DNA of 64,000 nucleotides from Casuarius casuarius. Lineage: Eukaryota; Chordata; Aves; Casuariiformes; Casuariidae. Made by a program: the position numbers and the translations under genes. This document shows positions 24,481 to 36,132 of this stretch, in pieces. The stretch covers positions 1,431,527 to 1,495,526 of the forward strand of contig PTFA01000082.1 of assembly GCA_003342895.1 (NCBI GenBank), read 5' to 3'. The stretch's first letter is position 1. Each line of letters starts with the position of its first letter. The notes below the pieces were generated by a model that worked only from the letters and a program-made list of their open reading frames with translations, did not search any database and was not told the DNA's origin.

Positions 24481-27400
24481 AAACAATTGATTAGATCTGA
24501 AGGAGAAATACGCATTATAAAATACATGCTTTCCAATTAATAAGTACATCACTTTTGAGATATTTCAATACTTATAAAATACAAAGAACACTGATTCACT
24601 GTTTTGGCAGTTGCAAACGTTGGCTGTCGCATTCAAACCAATATTCTTTGTATTTGACAATGCTATATTGAAAATTTGTTTCTTGGTATTTCATATTAAG
24701 GATTGCAAACATCAAAACCAGAAAAAATTCTGAAGAACAGCAGAAGTAGTATTTATATATAGCTTATGGAACTTTTATTTCACAAAATTTGTCTCCTTAA
24801 GTTATTAAATGTTTAAGAGACTGCTTGTATCCAGAATTCCAAAAATCTCAAATGGGAAATCCTGGTTCTGTGTTGAAGATCCTAACAAACAAAGTGAAGA
24901 ATTTCAGACACAAACATGTCATACTGGTCATCATCCTGTTGTGATACTATTATATTTGACTGATTTCGCTGTACTGCCTATCTGGGGAAGTATTCCTGAT
25001 GTAATACCTCCGTGAATAATTACTTTTCACATGACATTCAATAAAAATCACCTAACCATATGTATTTGATTTTGACTATTAAACCCTTATGATTGCCTTC
25101 TGCATCCAAAACTTACCAAAAGAAGGCCTCAGTTGGCTTAAAGAAGGAAATGAAACCTTAAGCATTTTTTCTTCAGCCATAAAGGATTCCACAATATATT
25201 TAAAGAGAAAGGTTTCTGATTATAAAGCATACATTTTTATAAGAAAATTCTGTTTGCATTCATTTCTCATAGCTAAAGTAATATCTAAGTCAGATAATGG
25301 TACTATTATCTTAAATACATTAGTCAAATGGACGTAGCCATAAGACTATATTTTAAGACTATGTATCTTTGAGACAGACTAAAGAGCTGTACATATCTAT
25401 ATTTTATCTACACATATTTATAGAATTAACATAACTTTATAGGAAGCCATGTCTTCATTTTCAACATCACTCACCATATAGCACCTCCTGTATCTTTCCT
25501 GCTACATGATGTTATTAATAGAGTACGCGTTTGATCATCACAACATTATCCTACCAGATTTGATCAGTGCAACAGGACAAGTGTATTTGCTATGTATGTG
25601 AACTGTAACTACTCACTTTCTCTCATTTGTAGGTATAAAACTCTCAAAGATGGCATTAATAATTTTGTCGTGTGTTGCACTAAGATGATATCAAAGTTCT
25701 TGAAATTATCTAAGAATGAAAAGCAAGCGTGTAATTAAGTATCACCTTTTTGTTATCGCTAATTAATGAAGGTGAACAGACAGTCAATCCAGAGCCTTAC
25801 AAATAGTTTCTGCAATTGTGTCATAATTTGCTCTAGATAAAAGATTTTTTATAGTTTTTCTCATAGTTGTCTTCTCATATGTCCTTACAGATTATATTTT
25901 GTTATAAACAATCTTCAGTATTTCCTTAACATCGATCTGCAACTGCAGATCAAAAAATTAAACTTACCTCTTTTATTATGCTTATTACACAGTGAACACT
26001 TACTGAAGTCTGTAATATTTTTCCTCTATTTTTTCCAAGTTTTGAAGCATATTCCCTCCCTGAGTTTAGAACAGTGATTAACAAGAGTATCTATAGTGCT
26101 TTTTTTAATATTTATCACAATAGGGCAGCATTGCAGAATGTTTCCTTTATGCCTCAGGCTCCAAATTGAAGAAATATTCACATACTATATAAAATACATG
26201 ATTCATATCAATTTATATGAAATATATGAATTTAAATCCATGTGATCTGAATTTGTTCTATGAGACTGGGAAGTCCATTCTTTCAGAAGAACTGAATATT
26301 CACTTTTACAACTATTATTTACAACATTTGAGTCCTAACCTAAAATTTGCATTCATAGCTGGATAATTATGAACAGGGTCTATCTTCAGAATTTAAATAT
26401 TTTAGATAACATTAGGACAATTTGAAGCATTTCGCTTCAAATTCAAAATTACATTAAAACATTCAAAAGTACATTAAAAACATGTTGGCACCTAGCTGTA
26501 TATCCAATAGCTCATAATACTTCCACTAATCTCACTATATGTAGATGAATAATGTATATCTGTAATGATAGTTAACATACAATCACATGCTATCAAGGCT
26601 TAAATAAAAATAAATAATAATAATTAATAGAACAGATTTATTTATGCATGGATAGAGATTCAGCAAAACAGTACTTGCTGTGGACATCTCAGGAAGATAC
26701 GTTATTTGAATGTCATAAATGGACAATTTCTTTTGGGCCACACTTCTTGGTTTTATGATTTAATTTACAGTGTTAAAACAGAATCAGTCTATTTTCTCTG
26801 AGGTTTTAGCCTGTATACAGAGAGGAAGTTAAGACAGTTGTAGCTATAACAAATGCTTGTAAAATTGTAAAAATAAAACTTATTTATTACAAAGAACTTA
26901 CTGTTCCCAATTAGAAGATTGAACTGTCATCTGATTGGGAAAGTAGAAAAGAAATCAGTACAGTAACCTAAATGACCACAAACAGAGTTAGCTTATTTCT
27001 GTATCTCAGCTAAGAAAAGAAACTAAATCTCTGGCTGCAATCAACAATTATCATTTTAAATGCTAAGTTCTTTGGAGCATAAAGTTGTCTTGACAAATGT
27101 GTCTGAAACCTATAAAGTTTTTGCTAATAGGCTCTCTTATTCAGAGTTAAATCTAATTTACAATTTGGGGGGAAAATAAATAGCATAAAATAGAGTAACA
27201 GTATAACATTTTGCATTACACTATTTCAAGTACGTAGAATCTTTTATGACTATCATATTTAGTCAGAAACACTTGGGATTTTTATGCATCAATACATTAA
27301 TCAAAGCTGATCTCACAGGTGATACTCAAAGGAATTTACACGATGAAGTGTGCTAAATGCAGAAGAGAGATTTGTGTATAAACATCTAAAGATATCTAAG

Positions 27401-30400
27401 ATATCTGTGTCTACAGAGTTCACTTTCATTTTAAGACTTTCATTATTTAATCCTTCCTTGTCATGTCTGCAAAAGTGGGAAGTCACAAATAGCTATTATC
27501 ACTTTGCCAACATAACAGCTTTGAATATCTGCTCCTTCCTGCCACCTTTAGGCTTTCTCCCATGTCTTCCCATGTATGAAAACCATTGCCATTGAAAATC
27601 AGAGAACCTTATCCTTTGTTAAATTCCCCTTTAAACCTATCTTTACTGCAGGCCCTTACAAAGGACTGATGCCTATCACTGGGTGAATAAGCATGGAGCT
27701 GAAGTGCTGAACCTCTGTTTTTCCTGGAATGCATTTCCATTTTATTGCTGATTTCAACCGATCAAACAGACCTCCATCCCTTTTCTAATTTACTTCTACC
27801 TGTTGTGTCTTTCTGACTTGTAGATGGTAAACAATATGGATTTGCAGATCTCTGCAAATCACAAGAGTAAAACGCAAAAGTTGGTTTGACCAACTTTAAA
27901 GAAAAGACCTTTCTCAACTAGAGGTTAAATATAAGCAGAAAATTAGCAAATTCTTCTCAGCCGTAATCCCAGAAAGAGCAAACTTTCTCACTCTTGGCTC
28001 CTTCCATTCTCTAGTATTTAATCTCTCTTGAGAAAAGGAAAACCATTCATTTCTCATTCAGAGTGAGCTGACAGGCTGGCTAGCTTTTCACCACTAGACA
28101 GATAAGTGGTTTTATTACAATGAAAATTTTGAGACAGGGCTGTAATTCCATTTCTGTCACTCATCAGGATCAATTCATTCACTCCATCACCACGTACATA
28201 TATACAGACATACACACTACAGTGTGCAGCTTTTTGTGAAGCCAGTAAACCTTTTGGACCAAAAAACTTCCTATCAGTATGGTCTCTGCTCTCTTATCGA
28301 AACACAAGTCATAAAAATTAATTAATTCCATACATACATAACAAACCACACATGAAACATGATTTTTGCTTCTGCTTTTAGAGTCAAGATTTAACTGAAA
28401 ATATCTAGAATATAAATCTTTCAATAGAGTGAAACTTATGCTTGAAAACCCCTATTGCATGTCTTTATATTCGTGCATTAGAAATTTGATCAGATTGCAG
28501 GTGCTATTAACATGTTGCAGTTTAATTTCAGCGTGGCCCTTCACATATTTCTTCAGAGGTTTTCTTATGTAAGAAGCAGCATTCTTTTTCAGTTTGGTGA
28601 TTATACAGTAACTCTCATCAAGTAAAGTGTAAGCTTTCCCTTATGTCCAAGAAATACTCCTTTATGCAAGTTGTTTTTTTTCATTTACAATAATTTTACT
28701 ATCCATAAGAAGACTGCATTATTTCACAGATTTTTTTACCTGAGACTTGATAAATTAGTTATGTTCTCTCAAGAAAAAACATAGCAATCACACATATTCA
28801 AAACATTTGCATTATTCAGAGACATCCTATAAAGAAAACTCCACACTTGCAACATATTTTGACTTTTTCTTCTCACATAAAACTCACGAGGAATAGCATT
28901 TTTACATTCCTTATAATAGATGATCACATGGTTTGTAAATTGGAACATGCTTGGTTTTAAACAGAATTGTTTAGTGGATTAATTTTGAAACATGAAATAT
29001 TTCATTTCATGTTTTCATAGGCTCCTATTTTATTAGATTTTTCATTCAACATGAAGCAGCAAATCTTTCAGACTTCTACCAGAATCTAATAACCAGCTGG
29101 CAACTCTGTGTAACTAACCTCAAAAAGATGCTCAGGCCCTATCTTTCCTGGGAAAAGTATGAAGGTTTCTCTCAAAAAAATATTTCTATTATGACATTTT
29201 TTAAAAATTCCCTCCAGTCAGTGTTACATGCAGTGTTACTGCATGGGTGTAGGATTCTCAAAGCAGAATAGTAGCTTCCNTAACTACTAAAATACCCTTC
29301 TAACGATACTGGTAGGTGAACTCTAGTCCTTCACCCTAAGCCAAAGCTCAGCTGGCAACTCTTCTGTGTTTAAAGTACTTACATTTACACATGTAAAATG
29401 CAAGTGTTGAAAGTTTAATCATACCGAGATGCCAACTGGGGCATCTGCCTGTGGTGCAAATCCAGAGGCTTTGCTGATTGAGACTAGCTAAATGAAAGAG
29501 GCAATGAGACGGAAGCCTGCGTGCTGAACTTTGAAAGATGCCTGCCCATGGAGCCATGGATTAAGAAATAGAATAAAATTTATAAAATCTATATGCTGAA
29601 AATTGATAATTAACAATTTCTGAACTGCAAGATTAATGTAATATATGGAAGTTACTTTAGCTGAACATTTCTTCATTTTCTGTGGAGCGTATATTTAGAC
29701 TTCTGGTTTCCCTTTAGTTGCTTTTCTGCCAGTTTCTTCCTTAGCTTTCCCTCCTTCTTTAATTGACACTCCATTTCTTCTTTCCTCCTTTACTTTCAGT
29801 CTTATTTATTCAGCTCTCTGAGTTGATGATTTGTCCCTCATACCTGCTTCTACCTCTGTAAAGAGTGCTAGGACTATGTTGGTGAATCATTTGGGTTTCA
29901 GCTAAATCTAGTCGCAGAACATNTATGAGATTGCAGTATTAGCTGGACCTAGTGATGTCCCATTGCACAAAGGTGAATTTCTAAGAACATGATCCCTGTC
30001 AGTATGACAGGTATGCAACTTAGTCCTACTGAGGACCTCACATAATGCAACTTATCAGCCCGTTACGGCTCTTTGGGCCTCACTCCATTCCATGGTGTAG
30101 ACCAGCCCAGAAAAAATGTTTCCAGAATCGGTTACGTGAAAGGATGTCTTGAAATCTCATGTGAAGTGGGGAGGCTTTGTTTAAGCAGTCAATAAGGGCT
30201 AGAAGAGGACAGTGTATCAATATATGATGACCTGAGTGAGACCTGGTCCTGTAGAGCTATATGTGCATAACTAGGTTCCTGCTACTTCTCTGGCTCAGCT
30301 AAGCTGTGGCTTCTCACAGAACTAGCCTGCAGATCTCACAGCAGCAAAGCTGACGTGAAAACACCTAAAAGCCCCTGCAGACTGCGCAAATAGAAGGCTC

Positions 30401-33400
30401 TATCAAATTTACATAACAAGTGGATGTGTGAGAAACATTTCTTTGCTTCTTATTACAATTACTGTAATGAAGTTCTCTGACAATGATCTATTCTTGTATA
30501 CTTATTATCTCCAGTGAAAGCACATATACATTTCTGACATTACACTTCTGTATTCCCCTCTATCCATGATTAGCAGATATTACGATTATCTGAAATTCTG
30601 AAACTCAATTCTAAAATTGTGAATAGTTTATGTATAATTCAAATCTTGATATGATCATTGCAATATGCAGATTTATGTCATTGCTCAATGATAACATACT
30701 AGAAACATACTTAAAATAACACTTCTACAGGTCTGCTGCTACTTAAAATCAAATGCAAGAATAAAATTGAACCAGCTATTCCATCTGGATGAAAAAACAT
30801 AGCCAAAAATAACCAAAACATGTTGATATATTTATATTAATTTATAAATTACATTTTAGTTTAGTACAGAATACACTGCATAAATCAAAGCATAACACGA
30901 AGTTAATTAGAGGAAGGGCCTAGTCTGTGACAATTTTTTTGCAGAAAAGTAAGTAATGCATACTGTCTGACCATATGGTCTTTCAGTCCTGTTGGCTGAT
31001 TACCTACAAATCGCTGTACCAATTTTACAGCTGCTGGTTATTATTAACTGGAGTATGTTTTCTCCTGAGAATTGTTCCCCTCTTTCACATCTTTTCAATC
31101 TCACCAGAAAAAACACACTTAGTATTCAATATGTTTAATAGGCTGAATTGCAAAGGATACCTTCTACTATCCAATTCGGTAAAGAAGAGATCTCTCTCAA
31201 ACAAAAAGATGATTGAACAAAATCTACAGTCCTATACAATGTGTTGCTTTAAAACTGGAAGTTGATATTGAAAACAGTTGTATCTGCATGAGGATTTTCT
31301 TGTGCTGTGTAAAAGCAAAGTAGCCCTGGGCACATACTCTGACAAGCATTAAAATGATGCAATAATGATTTTTGATATAGAAAGCAATTAGCATTTTTTA
31401 ATGATCCATTCTGTAGAAGCCATGTCTAATTTGGGGCATCTACTTCTAACAATACTTCACCATCTATGTATTAGAGTTTAAATCTTAATTATTGCTTTTG
31501 CAATATAAGTACTCTAACATAACTATCAATTATGGAAACTACAATCACTTGCAGAACACAGCTGAGGCATTCCTGCCAACTAGACAAAACTAAAAGAATA
31601 AGTAAAATCCTTTTCTAACCACCCTGCAGCCCAGAAGAGCCTTGAAGTTCTGCTTTTTGATTAACAACTAATTATGCAAATTCAGATCTACAATTCCAAG
31701 AGCTGAGAATAAATGACTTTGCATGGCTTACTTATATCATGCATATATTTTATATTTCTCCTTCATATGTTTATATTGTTTATATTGTTCAAGAAACAAA
31801 TCAGTTTTGCAAGATAATAATTTTCCAGATATTCCTCTAGTAGCAGTCCTGTAAATATCATCACAGTAAAAAAAACCCTCTTCTCTCTTTGCTAAAACTA
31901 ATTCTCAAAGAAACAGCTTTGAGGTACTGTTAAACAAATGTTCATCAGTTGGATTTCCAGGTTTAGCTTGCCAGAAGCACCTAACTAGAAGACAGTGATT
32001 TAAGAAATTTGCATTAAATCATTCCCAAGCAGGAACATCTCCATACTTTATATCAAAATGTACATTTCTACAAAGATTAATATATCAGTCTTCTCATTTA
32101 GATATGTGTATACATTAAAATGTCTCTACTGTATTATACTGTACATCTAACAGTATAACTAATAAATCTTTATTATGAAAATACTTGGCTTCCAGAGAAA
32201 AAAATGTAATCATTTAAATCAACTTTTCCTCATTTTCATAAAATCTGCTAATTGGAAAATTTCAGATGAATTAAACAGCTAGCAATATCTTATTTTTTAT
32301 TTCTGTTTCTTNTTTGGAGTCATTTTAAGCTATCCGTGCACTACTACCAATTGTCTGATGCTAACTTCTCCTAGGTCTATAGGTCTTTGTTCTTTTGTAT
32401 TTCTAGTAAGAAACCCATAGATATTAGGTTTAAGTGAGAAATGCAAATTACCATGACCAAACTACAAATTGTAATGCTACCTACTCACCACAGTGAGTGA
32501 NGGAAATCTCTCTCCTAGATTTGGACTCCTGATAACTCCTGATAACTTCTGTTATCTTGAATAACANGACCTTAAAGCGCAGTATTTTGACAGTAAATGG
32601 AGAGGAAAATGTTTTGAGTAGAAGCTTGAAAGCTTATAAATTCAATAAAGTAACTGACAGAATTACTGCCGAAATATATCTGAAGGCTATGGCTAAAAGC
32701 AGTATCAGCTAATGCTGCCAAGAACAGTATCCATGTAAGTAATTATCCAGTTTCTTATAGGTGTTTTGCTCTCTGTAAGGTGAAAACATATATCCATACT
32801 CCAATTTCCTATAGAAATGCAATGTATTGACCAACAGTCTTTCTGCAGGAAAGACACAGAACCTCATTTCTTTCCGATTTCTTCGGTGTTTAACTCTCCA
32901 TCTATTTAGTTGCCATTGCAGCAAAATTGTATTCCTATTATAGTACTCCAAATATGACCTCCATACACCTTAATATCTACCCTGGCATTGCATCACCTTT
33001 CACATCAAGTTCTTACACTTTATCTTCAAGGCAGTCTCATCTCCATTTCAGCTCTTCTGTCTTATTTTTCTGTCCTCTGCCTCTAAGACCTACTGCTTAG
33101 CAGAGCTGAATAGGAGACAGTTTTTTTTAATCTCATAAAACTGAGATTTCAAAAATATTCTTCTTGACATTTGCAGACAGGATAAAGAGGGAAGGAGGAA
33201 AGGAACACTAGCAACCCCAGAGAGTTAACACATGCCTTTGATATGGGAAATTCTCACCACGTTCAGGTTTCCAGTCTGCACAAGGCAAAGAAAGAAACGT
33301 TGAGCTATTGGTTATTCTGGGATAGGATTGCTATTTCCCTTTGTATTTTGACCATAAATCCCAACAGAGCCTACGAAAACCTATTTCGATGTGTTATTCA

Positions 33401-33654
33401 AATTCAACCAGCAAACGATTTCCGACAAAAAGACATCTGCTCAGAATATTCCCAACCAGCTGCTCTCTAATCTTATTTTCTTCTCCCATATTATGGCCTC
33501 CTAAGTTAGCACTCTGCTCCCTGCTTACAGATTACTTTTCCCCAACATTCCTTTAANGTCAGGAAAGGGGAGTTTTTGTTGTTCCTGTTGTTTTTTCACA
33601 GCAACCTGACAAAATATGCTTATAAACTCAGAAGACCTTTCTGACACCTATTTC
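24481..33654. other. Long non-coding AT-rich stretch
   Basis: No gene or firm interspersed repeat in about 9 kb. Features worth naming are a 10-bp perfect hairpin at 28988-29014 (AAACATGAAA / TTTCATGTTT, 7-base loop), an octamer/homeodomain site pair at 31669-31681, and a small tandem duplication of CTCCTGATAA at 32526-32545. Unresolved bases occur at 29280, 29923, 32312, 32501, 32567 and about 33556. Confidence 0.6.
31669..31681. promoter_or_regulatory. Possible POU/homeodomain site pair
   Basis: TAATTATGCAAAT combines a homeodomain core (TAATTA) overlapping by one base with a perfect octamer (ATGCAAAT), the classical POU-factor site. Upstream bases 'gattaacaac' add another AT-rich site. 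Such clusters are typical of developmental enhancers, but one composite site in AT-rich DNA is weak evidence. Confidence 0.25.
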
Positions 33655-33896
33655 ATTCCAGGTATTTACATGGCTCTCATTACCAAAGCATGGGGTGCCC
33701 ATGTATTAGGTACCTCATTCCCATTGCTTTCAATGCAAGTGCGATAGGAAAACCCTCCAAAGTAAGAACACATTTATGGCACAGGTAAATACTCCTACAG
33801 ATCTGGCCCAAAGTCATACAAATCTGTGGCTCAGCAGAGGAGAGAATCCAGATCAGACGTGTCTGCCAATAGCATCCTAACCGCTAGGTCGGTTAC
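33655..33896. repeat. Ancient amniote L3/CR1-like repeat fragment
   Basis: The order of motifs fits an old archosaur/turtle repeat: 'tggctctcattaccaaagca' near 33671, then 'ggcccaaagtcatacaaatc' near 33805, 'tgtggctcagcagagg', 'agagaatccagatc', and finally 'catcctaaccgctagg' near 33869. In the family this reads as 'gcccaaggtcacacaggaa', 'gtggcagagcagggaat', 'aacccaggtc' and 'gccctaaccactaggcc'. The last part resembles a reversed tRNA head, so a MIR-type origin for that end is possible. Confidence 0.6.
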
Positions 33897-34919
33897 AACC
33901 TTTTTCTTTTACTCACTTTTTCAACTTAGTATTTCAGTTTCTTAGTAGGGTTCAGCAGTGGCAGCTGAAAACACCGAAGGCTGACTTCACTGAAATGAGG
34001 CCTTCTGTGGCATGAGCCAATTAATGAGGAGACATAATCTTTCTCCTATCTGCTTTTCTTCTTTCTCATAGCATGATAAAAATTAGGTTAATTAGCAGTG
34101 TGCTGGGGGAAATAAAATCACTTTATTTAGATTAACAGTTTTAGTCTGGCCTCATTATAAAGTATGGGGTTATTAATAAAAAATAAAAAATGGAATCACA
34201 ATCCAGATTTAAGTTTTCAAATAAATTCTGTGTCAAAGAGCTAGCAGACTTGGACTGAGTCTATTTCTATGAAAAAAATTTTTTAAAAATTAGAAAAATG
34301 ACATTGCACATAAAATAAATTTATACATATTCTTTTGGTTGAAAGAGATGTGCTCATATATAATATAGTTATATTTTCTTAAGATTCACATCGCAACAAA
34401 AGCTATTTAAAAATGGAAGAAAAGAAAGATCTACCACCCACCTGGGAAGCTCAAAACATTGCACGAGTAGATTAAAAAAAAAAAAAACACTAAATGTACA
34501 GCTTCAATATAGCTAGCTGAAATAATTTTCATTGGTTATCCTTTCCTGAGTTAACCTAGCTCAAGAGAGAGCAGTCACACTGAAACACCACTTACACAGC
34601 ACAGATTGATTTTACTAGCAGCACTAAGCAGCTACATTACTATTGTGTTCCTATCTCTATCAACACTACTCAAACTCAGTTTTAAAGCATCACTAATCCT
34701 AAGCTCTATACTTTAGGTTTTGAATAGAATCAGGCAAACAAAATTGCTGAATTACACCTCAATTTAATGATGCAATGAATACTAGTCCTAAAAATGAAAA
34801 CATCATTTTCTTAAATGCTGTAAATCAGTAGAGATCCCTTAACATAAGCATGGCTGCGTCAGCTTACATTAGTTGAGGATCTGTCTCAAGACCTAAAGAA
34901 AACAGCATTATTGGCTTAA
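33897..34919. other. Non-coding AT-rich sequence
   Basis: No gene recognised. A homopolymer of 14 A lies at 34474-34487. No clear repeat family was seen. Confidence 0.6.
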
Positions 34920-35077
34920 TGAAAAGGGCTTTAAACTAACTATGCTGGAGAAAGCTTATCATCATCTAAAGCACAGGGGCAATGAGAAGGAGACAAGGAG
35001 ACAACATCATGAGGGAGGCTCTCATGCTTGCCCCTTTGAAAGCAGCATGACCAAGGGTCCATCTCGAGTGCCTGTAC

Positions 35078-35318
35078 ATGAATATAAGCAGCATGGGGAC
35101 AAACCAGGAAGAATTAGAAATCTGTGCACAGCTGCAGAGCTACAATCAATTTGGGATTAGAGATGTGGTAGGATAGCTCACATGACTGGAGTACTGCAAT
35201 GCACGGATACAGGCTCTTCAGGAAAGATAGACTGGGAAGGCGAAGATGTGGGGCTGCAATCTATGCAAAGCAGTGGCTCAGATGCACAGAGCTTTGCCTT
35301 GGAACAAGCGATAAACCA
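35078..35318 (+). pseudogene. CR1 ORF2 endonuclease N-terminal remnant
   Basis: The frame beginning at the ATG at 35078 reads NQEELEICAQLQ at 35102-35137 and then stops. A second frame, shifted by one base, reads HGYRLFRKDRLGRR at 35202-35243 and continues to about 35318. Both strings fit the start of the apurinic-like endonuclease domain of CR1 ORF2, which nicks target DNA during target-primed reverse transcription. The split between frames shows at least one frameshift. Most of the domain, including its later catalytic residues, is absent because of the internal deletion. Confidence 0.8.
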
Positions 35319-35720
35319 GGTGAGACCAAGCTGAGGAGAGTGGTCAATACNCTGCAGGGCCAGGCTGCTGGACCTCAACAAACTGGAGAAATGGGCTGAC
35401 AGGAACCTCACGAAGTTCAACAACGGTAAACAAAGTCCTGCATCTGGAGTGGGATAATCCAATTACAGTATAGGCGGCAGGCCAACTGTCTAGGAAGGAC
35501 TGCAGGGTCCTGGTGGACAAGAAATTGAACATGAGCCAGCAGAGTGTCTTTGCAGCCCAGAAACCCAGGGGCATGCTGGACTGCATTAGTAACAGTGATT
35601 TTTCCCTTCTATTCAGCACCTGTGAGAATGCGTCTGGAATCCTGTGTCCAGTTCTGGGCTTCCCAGTACAAGAAAGACTTGACGTACTAGAGCAAGCCCA
35701 GTGGAAGACAGGATGTTAAC
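35319..35720 (+). pseudogene. CR1 ORF2 reverse-transcriptase C-terminal remnant
   Basis: Directly after the junction, the frame reads ETKLRRVVN, which corresponds to the sequence just after the catalytic FADD box of CR1 reverse transcriptase. The FADD residues themselves are lost or altered. The DNA then matches the family through 'aaatgggctgacaggaacct' (35387) and 'acatgagccagcagagtgtc' (35529), to the conserved tail region near 35655-35700. The reading frame is kept across the deletion junction but is interrupted by the stop at 35397-35399. It cannot make a working enzyme. Confidence 0.75.
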
Positions 35721-36132
35721 GCAGAAGCTGAACGTACTGGCTTCATTCAGCCTTGAAGAAGAGAAAGCCGAGGAGAGATCTTACTGCTGTGTTTAAGCTT
35801 CCTGAAAGGAGGACACAGAGAAGATGCAGCCAGACTCTTCTCGTATGTACACGGCGACAAGACAAGAGGCAAAAAGTTGGAATATGGAAAGTTCCAATTA
35901 GATTCAAGGCAAAAAATTTATACCATGAGTGTGGTCAAACACTAGAACAAGGTTGCTCAGAGGGGTTGTGCAATCTCCACCATTGGAGACATACAAAACT
36001 CAACTGGACACAGCTCTGAGCAACCTTACTGACTCTGTTTTAAGAAGTGGGTTGGGCTAGATGACCTCCAAAGGTCCCTTCTGGTGACCTTTGGGTGACA
36101 CCCAAAGTTTTAAACTATTCTATGATTCTGTG

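Larger units (their letters stand above)
34920..36132 (+). mobile_element. CR1 LINE, both ends kept, internally deleted
   Basis: This is the clearest mobile element in the window. The 5' part, from about 34920 ('gggctttaaacta') to 35320, matches the leader and the start of CR1 ORF2 (endonuclease). The 3' part, from about 35320 to 36132, matches the end of ORF2 and the 3' UTR, and finishes with the family's terminal octamers ATTCTATG (36117-36124) and ATTCTGTG (36125-36132). A full CR1 is about 4.5 kb, so roughly 3 kb is missing, with a junction near 35311-35325. Frames are broken by stops and shifts, so the copy is dead. An unresolved base lies at about 35351. Most CR1 copies lose their 5' end; this one kept it. 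Confidence 0.9.

Noticed and set aside
34944..35720. Chain of plus-strand open frames as a host multi-exon gene
   Set aside because: All lie inside the CR1 element and match CR1 ORF2 pieces or out-of-frame translations of it.
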